The position numbers and the translations under genes were made by a program. From NCBI GenBank assembly GCA_910574195.1, contig CAJTBF010000001.1, positions 248,001-312,000 on the forward strand: 64,000 nucleotides of DNA. Reading direction: 5' to 3'. The DNA comes from Lachnospiraceae bacterium. Lineage in GTDB: Bacteria; Bacillota; Clostridia; Lachnospirales; Lachnospiraceae. The number at the start of each line of letters is the position of its first letter. Within the stretch, counting starts at the first letter, position 1. The notes below the pieces were generated by a model. That model had not been told where the DNA came from. It searched no databases and worked only from the letters and a program-made list of their open reading frames with translations. This document shows positions 7,347 through 15,399 of the stretch, in pieces.

Positions 7347-9500
7347 TTATTTTGCACCTGCTATCTTCCCTGCCTGAAAACGCAGTGTCGTACTTTCTTT
7401 ATAAGGACGTATCAGCAGATACACAAATCCCACGACCAGCAAAAATGCAATCATCGTAAAGATTCCGAATCCGCCGCCTGTTACCAGCGTCCCAATCTGG
7501 TATACACATAAGGCAACCACATAGGCCAGCAATGTCTGATATCCAATGGCAAACCAGAACCACTTTGCATGATTCATTTCCCGCTTTATTGCGCCCATGG
7601 CTGCAAAACAGGGAGCGCACAACAGATTAAATACAAGGAAGGAATATGCTGCCAGCGCACTCATGCTTCCCGCCAGAGATCCCCAGATCTCCGCGCCATC
7701 TTCCGCCACTTCTTCCATTCCGTATAAAATGCCAAATGTACCGACTACATTCTCTTTTGCTACCAGACCGGTAATTGCCGCAACGGCTGCTTTCCAGTCT
7801 CCCCATCCGAGAGGGGTAAAAATCCATGCAAACGTATTTCCGATGGCCGCCAGAATGCTGTTTCCCAGTTCCATATCCTCCAGCATCCGGAATTCTCCAT
7901 CCACCCATCCAAAATAAGAGGTAAACCACACCAAAATGGTGGAAAGAAGAATAATGGTTCCCGCCTTCTTAATAAAGGACCAGCCGCGCTCCCACATGCT
8001 CCGCAGCACATTCCCCACTGTGGGCATATGATAAATCGGAAGCTCCATCACAAACGGCGCCGGATCCCCTGCGAACATCTTTGTCTTTTTTAAAATAATA
8101 CCGGAACAGATGACTGCCGCAATTCCTACAAAATACGCGCTTGGCGCTACCCAGGAAGCGCCGCCGAACAACGCGCCCGCAATCAGGCCGACAATCGGCA
8201 TCTTTGCACCGCATGGAATAAATGTGGTCGTCATAATCGTCATCTTCCGATCCCGGTCATTTTCAATGGTACGGGAAGCCATCACACCGGGTACTCCGCA
8301 GCCCATACCGATCAACATAGGAATAAAAGATTTCCCGGAAAGGCCGAATTTGCGGAAAACACGATCCATAATAAAGGCCACTCTTGCCATATATCCGCAG
8401 CTTTCCAGAAACGCAAGGAACAAAAACAGCACCAGCATCTGCGGCACAAATCCCAATACAGCGCCGACGCCGGCCACAATTCCATCCAGAATCAATCCCT
8501 GCAGCCAGTCTGCACAATGCAATGCCACCAGTATATTCTCCACCGCCGGCGGAATAATCTCTCCAAACAGAACATCGTTAGTCCAGTCCGTTACAAAACT
8601 TCCCACGGTGGTAACAGATACATAGTATACCAGCCACATTATAATCGCAAAGATTGGCAGCGCCAGAATCCGGTTTGTTACAATCCGGTCAATCCGGTCC
8701 GAAAGACTTTGCTGCCCTTTTCCGGCTTTCTTTGTACAGCATTCTCCGATAATCGAGGAGATATACACATAACGTTCATTGGTAATGATGCTTTCTGTAT
8801 CGTCGCCCATCTCCTCCTCAATCTGTGCAATTTCCGCAGACACATCCGGCACGATCTGCATCTGTTCCTGAATCTTATCGTCCTGTTCCAGAAGCTTAAT
8901 TGCAAAGAACCGTTTCTGCTCTTCTGGAACACTTTTTCCAAGCTTTTCCTCCACAGATTTCAGTACCGCCTCCACATTTTCCGACAGGGTATGTACCGGC
9001 ACGGCGCTCTTCCTCCCCGCCGCCTCGACGGCGCGATCCGCCGCTTCCAGCACTCCGGTTCCCTTCAGGGCCGAAATTTTCACTACCTCACATCCCATTT
9101 TTTCCGTCAGCTTCTGCATATGAATCTGATCCCCGTTTTTCTCTACAAGGTCCATCATATTCACCGCCATAACAACCGGAATTCCAAGCTCCATCAACTG
9201 CGTAGTCAGATACAGATTCCGCTCCATATTTGTCCCGTCCACAATATTCAGAATAGCGTCGGGACGCTCCTGAATCAGATAATTTCTTGCCACTACTTCC
9301 TCCAAGGTGTAGGGAGAGAGAGAATAAATTCCCGGAAGGTCCATAATCATAACATCCTTTTTCCCCTTCAGCTTTCCCTCTTTTTTCTCCACCGTAACAC
9401 CCGGCCAATTCCCGACAAATTGGTTCGAACCCGTCAAAGCGTTAAACAATGTAGTTTTTCCACTGTTCGGATTTCCTGCCAATGCAATTTTAACCGCCAT
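7347..9500 (-). CDS. feoB: Ferrous iron transport protein B
   Basis: Membrane Fe(II) transporter with a cytosolic N-terminal G domain: GNPNSGKTT (residues 9-17), DLPGIYSL (G3) and NMMD (G4), then a helical GDI-like region, two Gate repeats and about a dozen membrane helices. I choose ATG 9500 (MAVKIALAG, 717 residues), ten bases after AAGGAG; upstream ATGs at 9509 and 9524 are in frame but the first lies too close to, and the second ahead of, that ribosome site. It is third in feoA-feoA-feoB-Cys-rich peptide. The 110-base gap ahead of it holds its own TTAG-N6-CTAA dyad, so feoB may be controlled separately as well as with feoA. Confidence 0.97.
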   Translation of the reverse strand: MAVKIALAGNPNSGKTTLFNALTGSNQFVGNWPGVTVEKKEGKLKGKKDVMIMDLPGIYSLSPYTLEEVVARNYLIQERPDAILNIVDGTNMERNLYLTTQLMELGIPVVMAVNMMDLVEKNGDQIHMQKLTEKMGCEVVKISALKGTGVLEAADRAVEAAGRKSAVPVHTLSENVEAVLKSVEEKLGKSVPEEQKRFFAIKLLEQDDKIQEQMQIVPDVSAEIAQIEEEMGDDTESIITNERYVYISSIIGECCTKKAGKGQQSLSDRIDRIVTNRILALPIFAIIMWLVYYVSVTTVGSFVTDWTNDVLFGEIIPPAVENILVALHCADWLQGLILDGIVAGVGAVLGFVPQMLVLFLFLAFLESCGYMARVAFIMDRVFRKFGLSGKSFIPMLIGMGCGVPGVMASRTIENDRDRKMTIMTTTFIPCGAKMPIVGLIAGALFGGASWVAPSAYFVGIAAVICSGIILKKTKMFAGDPAPFVMELPIYHMPTVGNVLRSMWERGWSFIKKAGTIILLSTILVWFTSYFGWVDGEFRMLEDMELGNSILAAIGNTFAWIFTPLGWGDWKAAVAAITGLVAKENVVGTFGILYGMEEVAEDGAEIWGSLAGSMSALAAYSFLVFNLLCAPCFAAMGAIKREMNHAKWFWFAIGYQTLLAYVVALCVYQIGTLVTGGGFGIFTMIAFLLVVGFVYLLIRPYKESTTLRFQAGKIAGAK

Positions 9501-9579
9501 TTTTTGCATTTCTCCTTTTCTCATTCTCTTTCAAACATTTTTGCGCCTTCTCAGACGAGATAGTTTTTACTATTTACTA

Positions 9580-9593
9580 TTAGTTTTAACTAA
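9580..9593. promoter_or_regulatory. Candidate iron-repressor dyad upstream of feoB
   Basis: TTAGTTTTAACTAA is a dyad of the form TTAG-N6-CTAA, the same form and length as the site over the feoA promoter at 10102-10115. It lies in an AT-rich gap between feoA and feoB. Assignment to the DtxR-type protein encoded at 10803 is inference. Confidence 0.55.
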
Positions 9594-9611
9594 TTTCTGT
9601 GCAAAAAAATA

Positions 9612-9833
9612 TTATTCTACCAGAATCATTTCTGCATCCGCTTTCCGCACAGATAATTCATACCCTCTTACCGTCACTTCCACAGGATCCCCAAGAGGCG
9701 CGACTTTTCTCACAAAAATTTCAACCCCTTTTGTAATTCCCATATCCATGATCCGCCTTCTCACCGGTCCTTCCCCGGTTAATCTTATCACTTTCGCAGT
9801 TGCTCCACATGGAATCTCTTTTAAGGTCTTCAT
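9612..9833 (-). CDS. feoA: FeoA-family SH3-like protein (second)
   Basis: The 73-residue product MKTLKEIPCGATAKVIRL...RRRIMDMGITKGVEIFVRKVAPLGDPVEVTVRGYELSVRKADAEMILV is a typical FeoA: a small beta-barrel thought to bind the FeoB cytoplasmic region and support Fe(II) uptake. The conserved features are the R-x-MGI-x-G turn and the closing G-x-x-L-x-x-R-x-x-A-x-x-I pattern. It lies 15 bases after the first feoA on the same strand, so the two are co-transcribed. Confidence 0.92.
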   Translation of the reverse strand: MKTLKEIPCGATAKVIRLTGEGPVRRRIMDMGITKGVEIFVRKVAPLGDPVEVTVRGYELSVRKADAEMILVE

Positions 9834-9848
9834 TCCTTCTCCCTCCTC

Positions 9849-10067
9849 TCATCCAATCATGATTTTATTTGCCATATCTTTTCCGATTGCAACACGGGAA
9901 TCTTTCACATTCACAATCATATTCCCATTGCTCACAGATATGACCGTTACCTCTCCTCCGGTCACAAACCCAAGGTTTTCCAGAAAACGCTTTGTCTCTC
10001 CGCGGCCTCCAACCTTACGGATAATCCCAGGTTCCCCTTCTTTTACCAATGATAACGGCATCATCAC
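9849..10067 (-). CDS. feoA: FeoA-family SH3-like protein (first)
   Basis: The 72-residue product MMMPLSLVKEGEPGIIRKVGGRGETKRFLENLGFVTGGEVTVISVSNGNMIVNVKDSRVAIGKDMANKIMIG has the FeoA layout but is clearly diverged from its neighbour: R-x-LENLGFVTG in place of R-x-MDMGITKG. Two different small FeoA proteins ahead of feoB are common in clostridia. AAGGTGAG precedes the start. This is the first gene of the feo transcript, directly after the promoter/operator at 10101-10132. Confidence 0.92.
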   Translation of the reverse strand: MMMPLSLVKEGEPGIIRKVGGRGETKRFLENLGFVTGGEVTVISVSNGNMIVNVKDSRVAIGKDMANKIMIG

Positions 10068-10100
10068 TCACCTTCTTCCCAGCAAGGAATTTTTTACATA

Positions 10101-10132
10101 GTTAGTATATGCTAACGTTTGTTTGTTGTCAA
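10101..10132 (-). promoter_or_regulatory. feo promoter with overlapping metal-repressor operator
   Basis: Reading the minus strand, TTGACA (10132-10127), a 17-base spacer and TATACT (10109-10104) form a near-consensus promoter. The -10 sits inside the dyad GTTAGCATATACTAAC (10116-10101). An operator over the -10 is the usual arrangement for repression by an iron-loaded DtxR/IdeR-type protein, and such a gene lies 700 bases away at 10803. Confidence 0.75.
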
Positions 10133-10212
10133 GTACCTTTTTTCTCTCTTGCCCTCTTTTCTGCAAAATGTTATACTAAAATATACCTTATTGGACATTA
10201 GTAGTCCAATTA

Positions 10213-10371
10213 GTATACCTTATCGGACAGCTGTAGCTGTCCGTCCGCCCGAAGGGCATGAATTACGGGATGCCCGGATGGGTACCTAGTTGGACGGCGT
10301 TAGCCGTCCACTCGTGCGGAGCAAATCAAATACGGGATGCCTGGATGGGTATACCCATCCGGACATCCCGC
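10213..10371. repeat. REP-type palindromic repeats, two tandem units plus inverted fragment
   Basis: Unit one runs from GTATACC at 10213 to GGGTACC at 10286 and contains the hairpins ggacagct/agctgtcc and gggcat/atgccc. A second, shorter unit ends at GGGTATAC near 10354 and is followed by an inverted piece, making the stem cgggatg...catcccg (10333-10370). Related units are at 16232-16306 and form the left end of the 281-bp repeats. The gap 10068-10453 otherwise holds only the feo promoter and the ribosome site of the GNAT gene. Confidence 0.75.
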
Positions 10372-10453
10372 AACTCATATCTCTGCGCGGCAGACGGAAT
10401 AAGGTATAGGCAGGCAGAAATGCTTCATTGAAAAATAAGAAGGAGAATTTTTT

Positions 10454-10732
10454 ATGGATTTTATTTATCAGAAAAATCGGATTGCGCTTTACGATAACGA
10501 AAAACCGGAAAAGATGCTCGCAGAAGTCACTTTCCCATCCACGGATTCCGATACCGTCGAGATCAACCACACTTTTGTAGATGATTCTCTGCGCGGGCAG
10601 GGCATTGCCGGGAAATTAATGACGGCCGCTGCACAGGAACTGCGCAGACAAGAAAAAAAAGCTGTGCTTTCCTGTTCCTATGCAGTAAAATGGTTCGAAA
10701 AACACCCGGAATATCAGGATATTTTGAAATGA
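10454..10732 (+). CDS. GNAT-family N-acetyltransferase, short YjdJ-like type
   Basis: The 92-residue product has the compact GCN5-like fold of COG2388: an N-terminal beta region, then VDDSLRGQGIAGKLMTAAAQELR, the acetyl-CoA pyrophosphate-binding loop (R/Q-x-x-G-x-G/A), then VLSCSYAVKWFEKHPEYQDIL, the family's usual C-terminus. The substrate is unknown. AGAAGGAG lies ahead of the ATG. It is followed by the DtxR-type regulator 70 bases later on the same strand. Confidence 0.85.
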   Translation: MDFIYQKNRIALYDNEKPEKMLAEVTFPSTDSDTVEINHTFVDDSLRGQGIAGKLMTAAAQELRRQEKKAVLSCSYAVKWFEKHPEYQDILK

Positions 10733-10802
10733 CGTGCCATGCATTGGCCATCCAATCGGCAGCAGAACAACCCCCTATTTCTATCATCGAGGTGATCAAT
10801 TG

Positions 10803-11162
10803 ATGCATATAAATGAATCGGCAGAAAACTATTTGGAAACTATACTGATTTTAAGTGAATCCCGCCCTGTCGTACGTGCCGTAGACATCGCGGCAGAGCT
10901 TGATTTTAAAAAATCCAGTGTCAGCGTTGCTATGAAAAAACTGCGGGAAAGTCATCACATTACCGTGACACCGGAAGGTTTTATCTACCTGACCGAAAGC
11001 GGAAAAGAGATCGCAGACAGAATCTATGAACGGCATAAACTACTCTCCTCCTGGCTGGAGCGCTTAGGCGTGGATCCAAAAGTAGCCGTCGCAGACGCCT
11101 GTCGGATTGAACATGTAATCAGCGCCGAAAGTTTCGAAGCAATTAAAAAGCATATTCAATAA
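10803..11162 (+). CDS. DtxR/IdeR-type metal-dependent transcriptional repressor
   Basis: The 119-residue product has an N-terminal winged helix (SAENYLETILILSE...VRAVDIAAELDFKKSSVSVAMKKL) and a dimerisation helix region with ERHKLL (His78) and ACRIEHVIS (Cys100, Glu103, His104). This Cys-x-x-Glu-His arrangement matches the iron-responsive DtxR/IdeR metal site; Mn-sensing MntR has Glu in place of the Cys. It lacks the C-terminal SH3 domain of actinobacterial DtxR. I place the start at ATG 10803 with GAGGTGATC upstream. The adjacent feo operon carries matching dyads, so iron repression of feo is the likely job. Confidence 0.88.
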   Translation: MHINESAENYLETILILSESRPVVRAVDIAAELDFKKSSVSVAMKKLRESHHITVTPEGFIYLTESGKEIADRIYERHKLLSSWLERLGVDPKVAVADACRIEHVISAESFEAIKKHIQ

Positions 11163-11176
11163 GGACATCTCTACCT

Positions 11177-11275
11177 GGGGCTGTTGCAAAACACAAAGAA
11201 CAAACAATATATAGTTGTAAAATTCCTTATAATCAAACTATATATTGTGCATATCCGTTAGTTTGCAGCAGTCCC
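11177..11275. repeat. 99-bp nested palindrome with IS6-like ends
   Basis: Outer arms GGGGCTGTTGCAAAAC (11177-11192) and GTTTGCAGCAGTCCC (11261-11275) pair imperfectly; inner arms caatatatagtt (11205-11216) and aactatatattg (11236-11247) pair perfectly. The ends resemble IS6-family termini (general form GG..CTGTTGCAAA). A T6 run follows on the plus strand, so it may also act as the terminator of the DtxR-type gene. Either a tiny MITE or a compound terminator. Confidence 0.6.
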
Positions 11276-11303
11276 TTTTTTCAGACTTTCCTCTTGGGGT
11301 CTC

Positions 11304-12203
11304 TCACTCCTCTTTCATTCTTTTTAAAATATTATCATAATACTTTTTATTAATTTCAAATCCAATATACTCCCTGTTTAAATTTTTAGCGGCAACCAAT
11401 GTTGTCCCACATCCACAAAACGGATCCAGCACCACTTGTCCTTCTAAGGTTGCTAATGAGATTAATATCTCCATAAGTTTCACGGCCTTTTGAGTCGGAT
11501 GCAATCCTCGATCAGACTTTTGGGGTTGTACTTTCAATATATTAGAACAAACCTCCAATCCTACATTTAATGTCACCTGCTCTTTTAATATTCTTTCATT
11601 AAATGCACCGACTTCATACTCCAAAATATTATCCGTCAGCGTACTCCCCTGAGGATAGGGCTTCATAAACCACAAAATTGGTTCAAACAAAGGTCTGAGG
11701 TTTCCTATTTTCCATCCTTCCCACACTTTACTATTTTCGATATCATTCCTTCTGTCAAATACACAACTTACTCTTTGTGCTCTGTAAGCGGCCGTATCTT
11801 TTTCCCATGCAATCATATCTTTAAAAATAAATCCTGCATCTTCCATCGCGCAAATACATCTATGAGCCATTCTTCTTCCAGCAAAGATAAAGCAACTGGC
11901 ACCCGGCTTTAACACTCGAAGCCAATCTTTTGCCCATAACGAACACCAATTATAATATTCCTTCGGCATATTTTTATCTGCCTGCGACCAACCATTTAAC
12001 GGCTTTCCCCTGGTCTTAAATACACTTCCTGCTTTTTCCTGTGACGGACTTTTTCCTAATAATGCACTATTCGTATTATTATGTAATACGTCCCATTCAT
12101 CATAACTGATTCCATATGGTATATCAGACAATATTAAATGAACAGATTCCGTTTCAATATTTTTTATTAATTGTATGGAATCACCCAATTCTATTCTGCT
12201 CAT
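11304..12203 (-). CDS. Type II DNA methyltransferase, HindIII-type (AAGCTT) partner
   Basis: The 299-residue product carries the catalytic motif IV SDIPYG (residues 26-31) before the AdoMet motif I DPFCGCGTT (260-268), the order of beta-class amino-methyltransferases. The segment GLHPTQKAV just before motif I is typical of the class. It lies 11 bases downstream of a gene closely resembling HindIII endonuclease, so it should modify adenine in AAGCTT; the specificity is inferred from the partner. The gene is noticeably richer in A+T than its neighbours, consistent with transfer. Confidence 0.93.
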   Translation of the reverse strand: MSRIELGDSIQLIKNIETESVHLILSDIPYGISYDEWDVLHNNTNSALLGKSPSQEKAGSVFKTRGKPLNGWSQADKNMPKEYYNWCSLWAKDWLRVLKPGASCFIFAGRRMAHRCICAMEDAGFIFKDMIAWEKDTAAYRAQRVSCVFDRRNDIENSKVWEGWKIGNLRPLFEPILWFMKPYPQGSTLTDNILEYEVGAFNERILKEQVTLNVGLEVCSNILKVQPQKSDRGLHPTQKAVKLMEILISLATLEGQVVLDPFCGCGTTLVAAKNLNREYIGFEINKKYYDNILKRMKEE

Positions 12204-12214
12204 ACTCTACTCAC

Positions 12215-13105
12215 CTACTTACATAATTTATTAATATATGAGTTTATCGCATTTATCTTTTCATGCAGCTTTTTTGCTTTTATTAATTCTTCGATCGCCT
12301 TTTCACGTGTATATTTTTGTATTTCCTCGATACATTGATTCCAATACATAATTTCGGTTTTAGCTCTATATATAATCAAATGTTTATAACTATTTAAAAT
12401 ATTACTATATTCATTTTTTGATAATCCCAGCTTTTTGGCAACATAGGAATCCATCTTAGGTAAAAAACAATGTTTTGCACTTGAAAAAGCAAGTGACTTG
12501 TCTCTTGCGATCATTTGAGATGCATTCCATAACGCCTCAAGTGATAAAAATTCTGTTTCTTTTATATTTTGTTCTAACATAATTGATATATGTTCCCATG
12601 CAAGTAAACAGACATTATTTTCCAAGGCTTTTGAATATATTTGACTCGTAGATTGAGGATATTGAAAATATGGAGCAACCAGCACAGCATATTCATTCTC
12701 AGAACCTCTCCAATCACTTAAATTACTAACTTTAAAATCTTTCTGATTTTTCGCCGTTCTGCTCAGCCTAAAACATTTCGCATCAGCTACCAGACTATAA
12801 TTATAACCTGATTGACTCTCTGCCAATATATCTGCACTATCTGCCCTTTCATCCAATGCTCTTGAAGCTAGTCCTAACAATCTAAAACATCTTGCCAGCA
12901 CAATATCAGAAGCCTTTGAATATAACTTTTCTTCTGTCGAATCATGTTCAATATTCTCCGGGATTATCCCAATTTCTTTTACAATACTTTTAAACACATC
13001 TTCCGATAAACAATCAATATAAGTGCGAAGTTCCCCTGTTGCAATTTTAAATTCTCCAGCATTAAGAGATACTTCTTTTATTTTTCGGATTAATTGTGCA
13101 AACAC
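12215..13105 (-). CDS. HindIII-family type II restriction endonuclease
   Basis: The 296-residue product contains SLVADAKCFRLSRTAKNQKDFKV, which I recognise as nearly identical to the catalytic stretch of R.HindIII, including the D-x-K metal-site motif (VADAK, residues 106-110). EEKLYSKASDIVLA, APYFQYP and WEHISIML also match the family, and the length fits. It should cut AAGCTT as a dimer. It is the first gene of an R-M pair on the minus strand. AAGCTT still occurs at ten or more places in this window, so the host shows no strong site avoidance, which suits a recent arrival. Confidence 0.95.
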   Translation of the reverse strand: MFAQLIRKIKEVSLNAGEFKIATGELRTYIDCLSEDVFKSIVKEIGIIPENIEHDSTEEKLYSKASDIVLARCFRLLGLASRALDERADSADILAESQSGYNYSLVADAKCFRLSRTAKNQKDFKVSNLSDWRGSENEYAVLVAPYFQYPQSTSQIYSKALENNVCLLAWEHISIMLEQNIKETEFLSLEALWNASQMIARDKSLAFSSAKHCFLPKMDSYVAKKLGLSKNEYSNILNSYKHLIIYRAKTEIMYWNQCIEEIQKYTREKAIEELIKAKKLHEKINAINSYINKLCK

Positions 13106-13249
13106 TTACTCACTCCTCTTCCTAATCTCTACTTTTACAGTATAGAACATCCGTTCCCTAATTGCAATTCATTTTTGTATTTTATTTTATCATATCAATT
13201 TGCATATTTCTATTCTTTCTTTTTTTCTCTCCTTCTTCTAATTTTTTTA

Positions 13250-13277
13250 TTGACAAATATATTATATGGTATATAAT
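13250..13277 (+). promoter_or_regulatory. Promoter of the PadR-DUF1700-DUF4097 operon
   Basis: TTGACA (13250-13255), 16-base spacer, TATAAT (13272-13277). The following 35 bases are a run of alternating A/T with overlapping dyads (tatatactatatatttatata), the kind of site PadR regulators often bind, so self-repression is plausible. Confidence 0.75.
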
Positions 13278-13350
13278 ATAAATATATTAATTATATACTA
13301 TATATTTATATATACAGTTTTCTATTATACGAATTGAAAGGGGGATTCCT

Positions 13351-13668
13351 ATGACATTTCCATTGACTCCGCCTCTGTTTGACCTGCTTGTTCTGTCCGT
13401 CATTGCCAAGTCGGATTCCTATGGCTATCAGATCAGTCAAATCGTCAAGCTGGTTGCCAACACGAAGGATTCCGCGCTCTATCCCATTCTTCGCCGGCTT
13501 CAGGAACAGCAGTTTCTGCAGACCTATGACCAGCAATATCAAGGGCGAAACCGAAAATATTACATGATCACTGACACCGGACGCAACTATCTGGAAACAC
13601 TGTCCGGAGAATGGGAACGATATAAAGCGATCATTGATCAGATTGTGAATGGAGGGAACAGCAAATGA
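13351..13668 (+). CDS. PadR-family transcriptional regulator
   Basis: The 105-residue product is a PadR winged-helix protein: LFDLLVLSVIAKSDSYGYQISQIVKLV (first helices), ALYPILRRLQEQQFLQTYDQQYQGRNRKYYMITDTGRNYLE (recognition helix and wing), then a short dimerisation helix. PadR proteins are usually repressors of linked envelope or export genes. It overlaps the next gene by four bases (ATGA), so translation is coupled, and the promoter lies in the A/T-rich region just ahead. Confidence 0.94.
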   Translation: MTFPLTPPLFDLLVLSVIAKSDSYGYQISQIVKLVANTKDSALYPILRRLQEQQFLQTYDQQYQGRNRKYYMITDTGRNYLETLSGEWERYKAIIDQIVNGGNSK

Positions 13669-14243
13669 CCAGATCAGACTATATGACCATCCTTGCCCAT
13701 CATCTGCGGCGTCTGCCAAGAGAAGATTATAACCGGGCAATCGAATATTTTGAAGAATATTTTGACGATGCAGGACCACAGCAGGAACAGAATGCCATTG
13801 AAGATCTCGGCAGTCTGGAGGAGGCCGCCAAAGAACTGATTATGAATCTGGCAGAGCGAAATGTAACGGAACCACCTAAGACGATAAAGCGCGGAATTCA
13901 CACCGCATGGATCGGTATTTTAGGAATCTGTGCCGCTCCCATCGCGATCCCTGTGGCGCTTGTGATTCTCTGTCTTTTGTTTACATGCGTACTGATGATC
14001 CTCACCTTGCTCCTTGGCGCATTCTGTATCGTAGCAGGTGGAATTGTAGGAATCATCGGTGGATTTTTCCTCCTGTTTCAGACTCTGGCAGACGGAATTG
14101 CAACCCTTGGATTGGGTCTTTTCCTACTGGGGTTCGGCATTCTTTGCACGTATGGAATGTTCTATCTGGACCGATGGATTCTAAAAAAAATCACTGCTAT
14201 ATTAGGTAGAATTACAAAAGGAGGACGCAGACATGAAGCATAA
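13665..14243 (+). CDS. DUF1700 (HAAS) membrane protein
   Basis: The 192-residue product has an N-terminal HAAS helical domain (residues 1-65, with LPREDYNRAIEYFEEYFDDAG and EDLGSLEEAAKELI) and then hydrophobic helices between about 80 and 175 rich in Ile, Leu and Gly. Such proteins sit between a PadR gene and a DUF4097 gene in many Firmicutes and probably act as a membrane adaptor of that module; the biochemical role is unknown. It overlaps both neighbours by a few bases. Confidence 0.9.
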   Translation: MTRSDYMTILAHHLRRLPREDYNRAIEYFEEYFDDAGPQQEQNAIEDLGSLEEAAKELIMNLAERNVTEPPKTIKRGIHTAWIGILGICAAPIAIPVALVILCLLFTCVLMILTLLLGAFCIVAGGIVGIIGGFFLLFQTLADGIATLGLGLFLLGFGILCTYGMFYLDRWILKKITAILGRITKGGRRHEA

Positions 14244-15219
14244 CAGGAAAAAACTTCTCCTGCTCTCCCTGTGCATGATGGTTGCAGGAGGTATCCTCAC
14301 AGGGCTTGGACTATTTTTTGGCGGATACCCGGGTGTCACTCTTTCCGGGGAAGGGCTGTATTCCCCATACAGAGAAAATCAGAAAACTCCCTATCTTCTG
14401 AAAAAAACAAAACTGGAGCATTGTTCCAATATAGAATTTGTGATAGACTCCTATGCCAATATACAGATTCTTTCATCCCGGGATTCTGACTTTTATCTGG
14501 AATACAAACTGGACGGTTGTTATCCCGAACCGACATATGAAGTAAAAGATCATACCCTTCACTTTTCACAAAAGGAATCGCGCCGGGGGCAGACCTATTT
14601 TTTCAATCTAAGTCTCCCCGCTCCTTCTAAGGAAAGTACCCCCTACGTCACTCTTTATGTTCCGGAAGAGCAGAAAATAAAAAATCTACACCTTTTCAGC
14701 AGTATGGGAAATATCTCTCTGTCGGATCTGAATGTGGAGCAGGCAGAACTCACCTCCGAATATGGAAATGTAAACCTGCAAACCCTGCAGGCAAAGCAGT
14801 TTTCCCTGCATATAGAATCCGGAAATTTGGAAGCAGAATCTCTGACAGCCGATCAACTTCTGCTTTCCTGTGACTACGGTAACGCCACTTTGCATCATTT
14901 TCAGGGAAAAAATGCAGATCTTTCCCTGGAAAGCGGCAATCTCCATCTGGATGCAAAAGAACTGGAACAATTAACCTGCACAAACACATATGGAAATACC
15001 AACATCCGGCTTCCGGAAGATTTGGCTTCCTATACAATTGACGCTCATACAGACTACGGGCAGATTCATCTTCCAGAACAGACCTCACAGGGCCGTCTTA
15101 CTTCCTCCGATATGGAAGAAACCTATCAGCTCGAAGGAAGCTCCGGAAAAAAACTTTCCATTCATGCCGAGGACGGAAACATTACACTTTCTCAGGAGTT
15201 CAAGTCAAATACCCCATAG
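14233..15219 (+). CDS. DUF4097 beta-strand repeat protein, membrane-anchored
   Basis: The 328-residue product has an N-terminal membrane anchor (KKLLLLSLCMMVAGGILTGLG) and then an extracellular body of short repeated beta strands: SSMGNISLSDL, SEYGNVNLQTL, ESGNLEAESL, CDYGNATLHHF, ESGNLHLDA, NTYGNTNIRL, TDYGQIHLP, EDGNITLS. The recurring [ST]-x-x-G-[NQ]-[IVLA] turn is the DUF4097 beta-solenoid hallmark, related to LiaG/YvlB-type envelope proteins. It is third in the PadR operon. A role in envelope-stress response is suggested by family, not shown here. Confidence 0.88.
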   Translation: MKHNRKKLLLLSLCMMVAGGILTGLGLFFGGYPGVTLSGEGLYSPYRENQKTPYLLKKTKLEHCSNIEFVIDSYANIQILSSRDSDFYLEYKLDGCYPEPTYEVKDHTLHFSQKESRRGQTYFFNLSLPAPSKESTPYVTLYVPEEQKIKNLHLFSSMGNISLSDLNVEQAELTSEYGNVNLQTLQAKQFSLHIESGNLEAESLTADQLLLSCDYGNATLHHFQGKNADLSLESGNLHLDAKELEQLTCTNTYGNTNIRLPEDLASYTIDAHTDYGQIHLPEQTSQGRLTSSDMEETYQLEGSSGKKLSIHAEDGNITLSQEFKSNTP

Positions 15220-15310
15220 CAGGCTACGGGGCATGAAATATGTTACGCGCAGCAAACTGCGGGGGATTTGGTCTGCACTCCGTTTCGCTGAACTTCTACA
15301 CAAAAAATAC

Positions 15311-15343
15311 GGAATCCCGTCGGAATAATTCCCACGGGATTCC
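15311..15343. terminator. Bidirectional-type hairpin between DUF4097 and arsC-like genes
   Basis: ggaatcccgt (15311-15320) pairs perfectly with acgggattcc (15334-15343) in the gap between the two convergent genes. The T-run is weak. Confidence 0.55.
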
Positions 15344-15399
15344 CTTCCGGAAACAACGCTTCTCAAACACTTTGATGAAAACCGGATAAATCCACCGGC

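Noticed and set aside
9415-9440. tRNA-like ggttcgaaccc
   Set aside because: It lies within the feoB G-domain coding sequence and no cloverleaf can be drawn around it.
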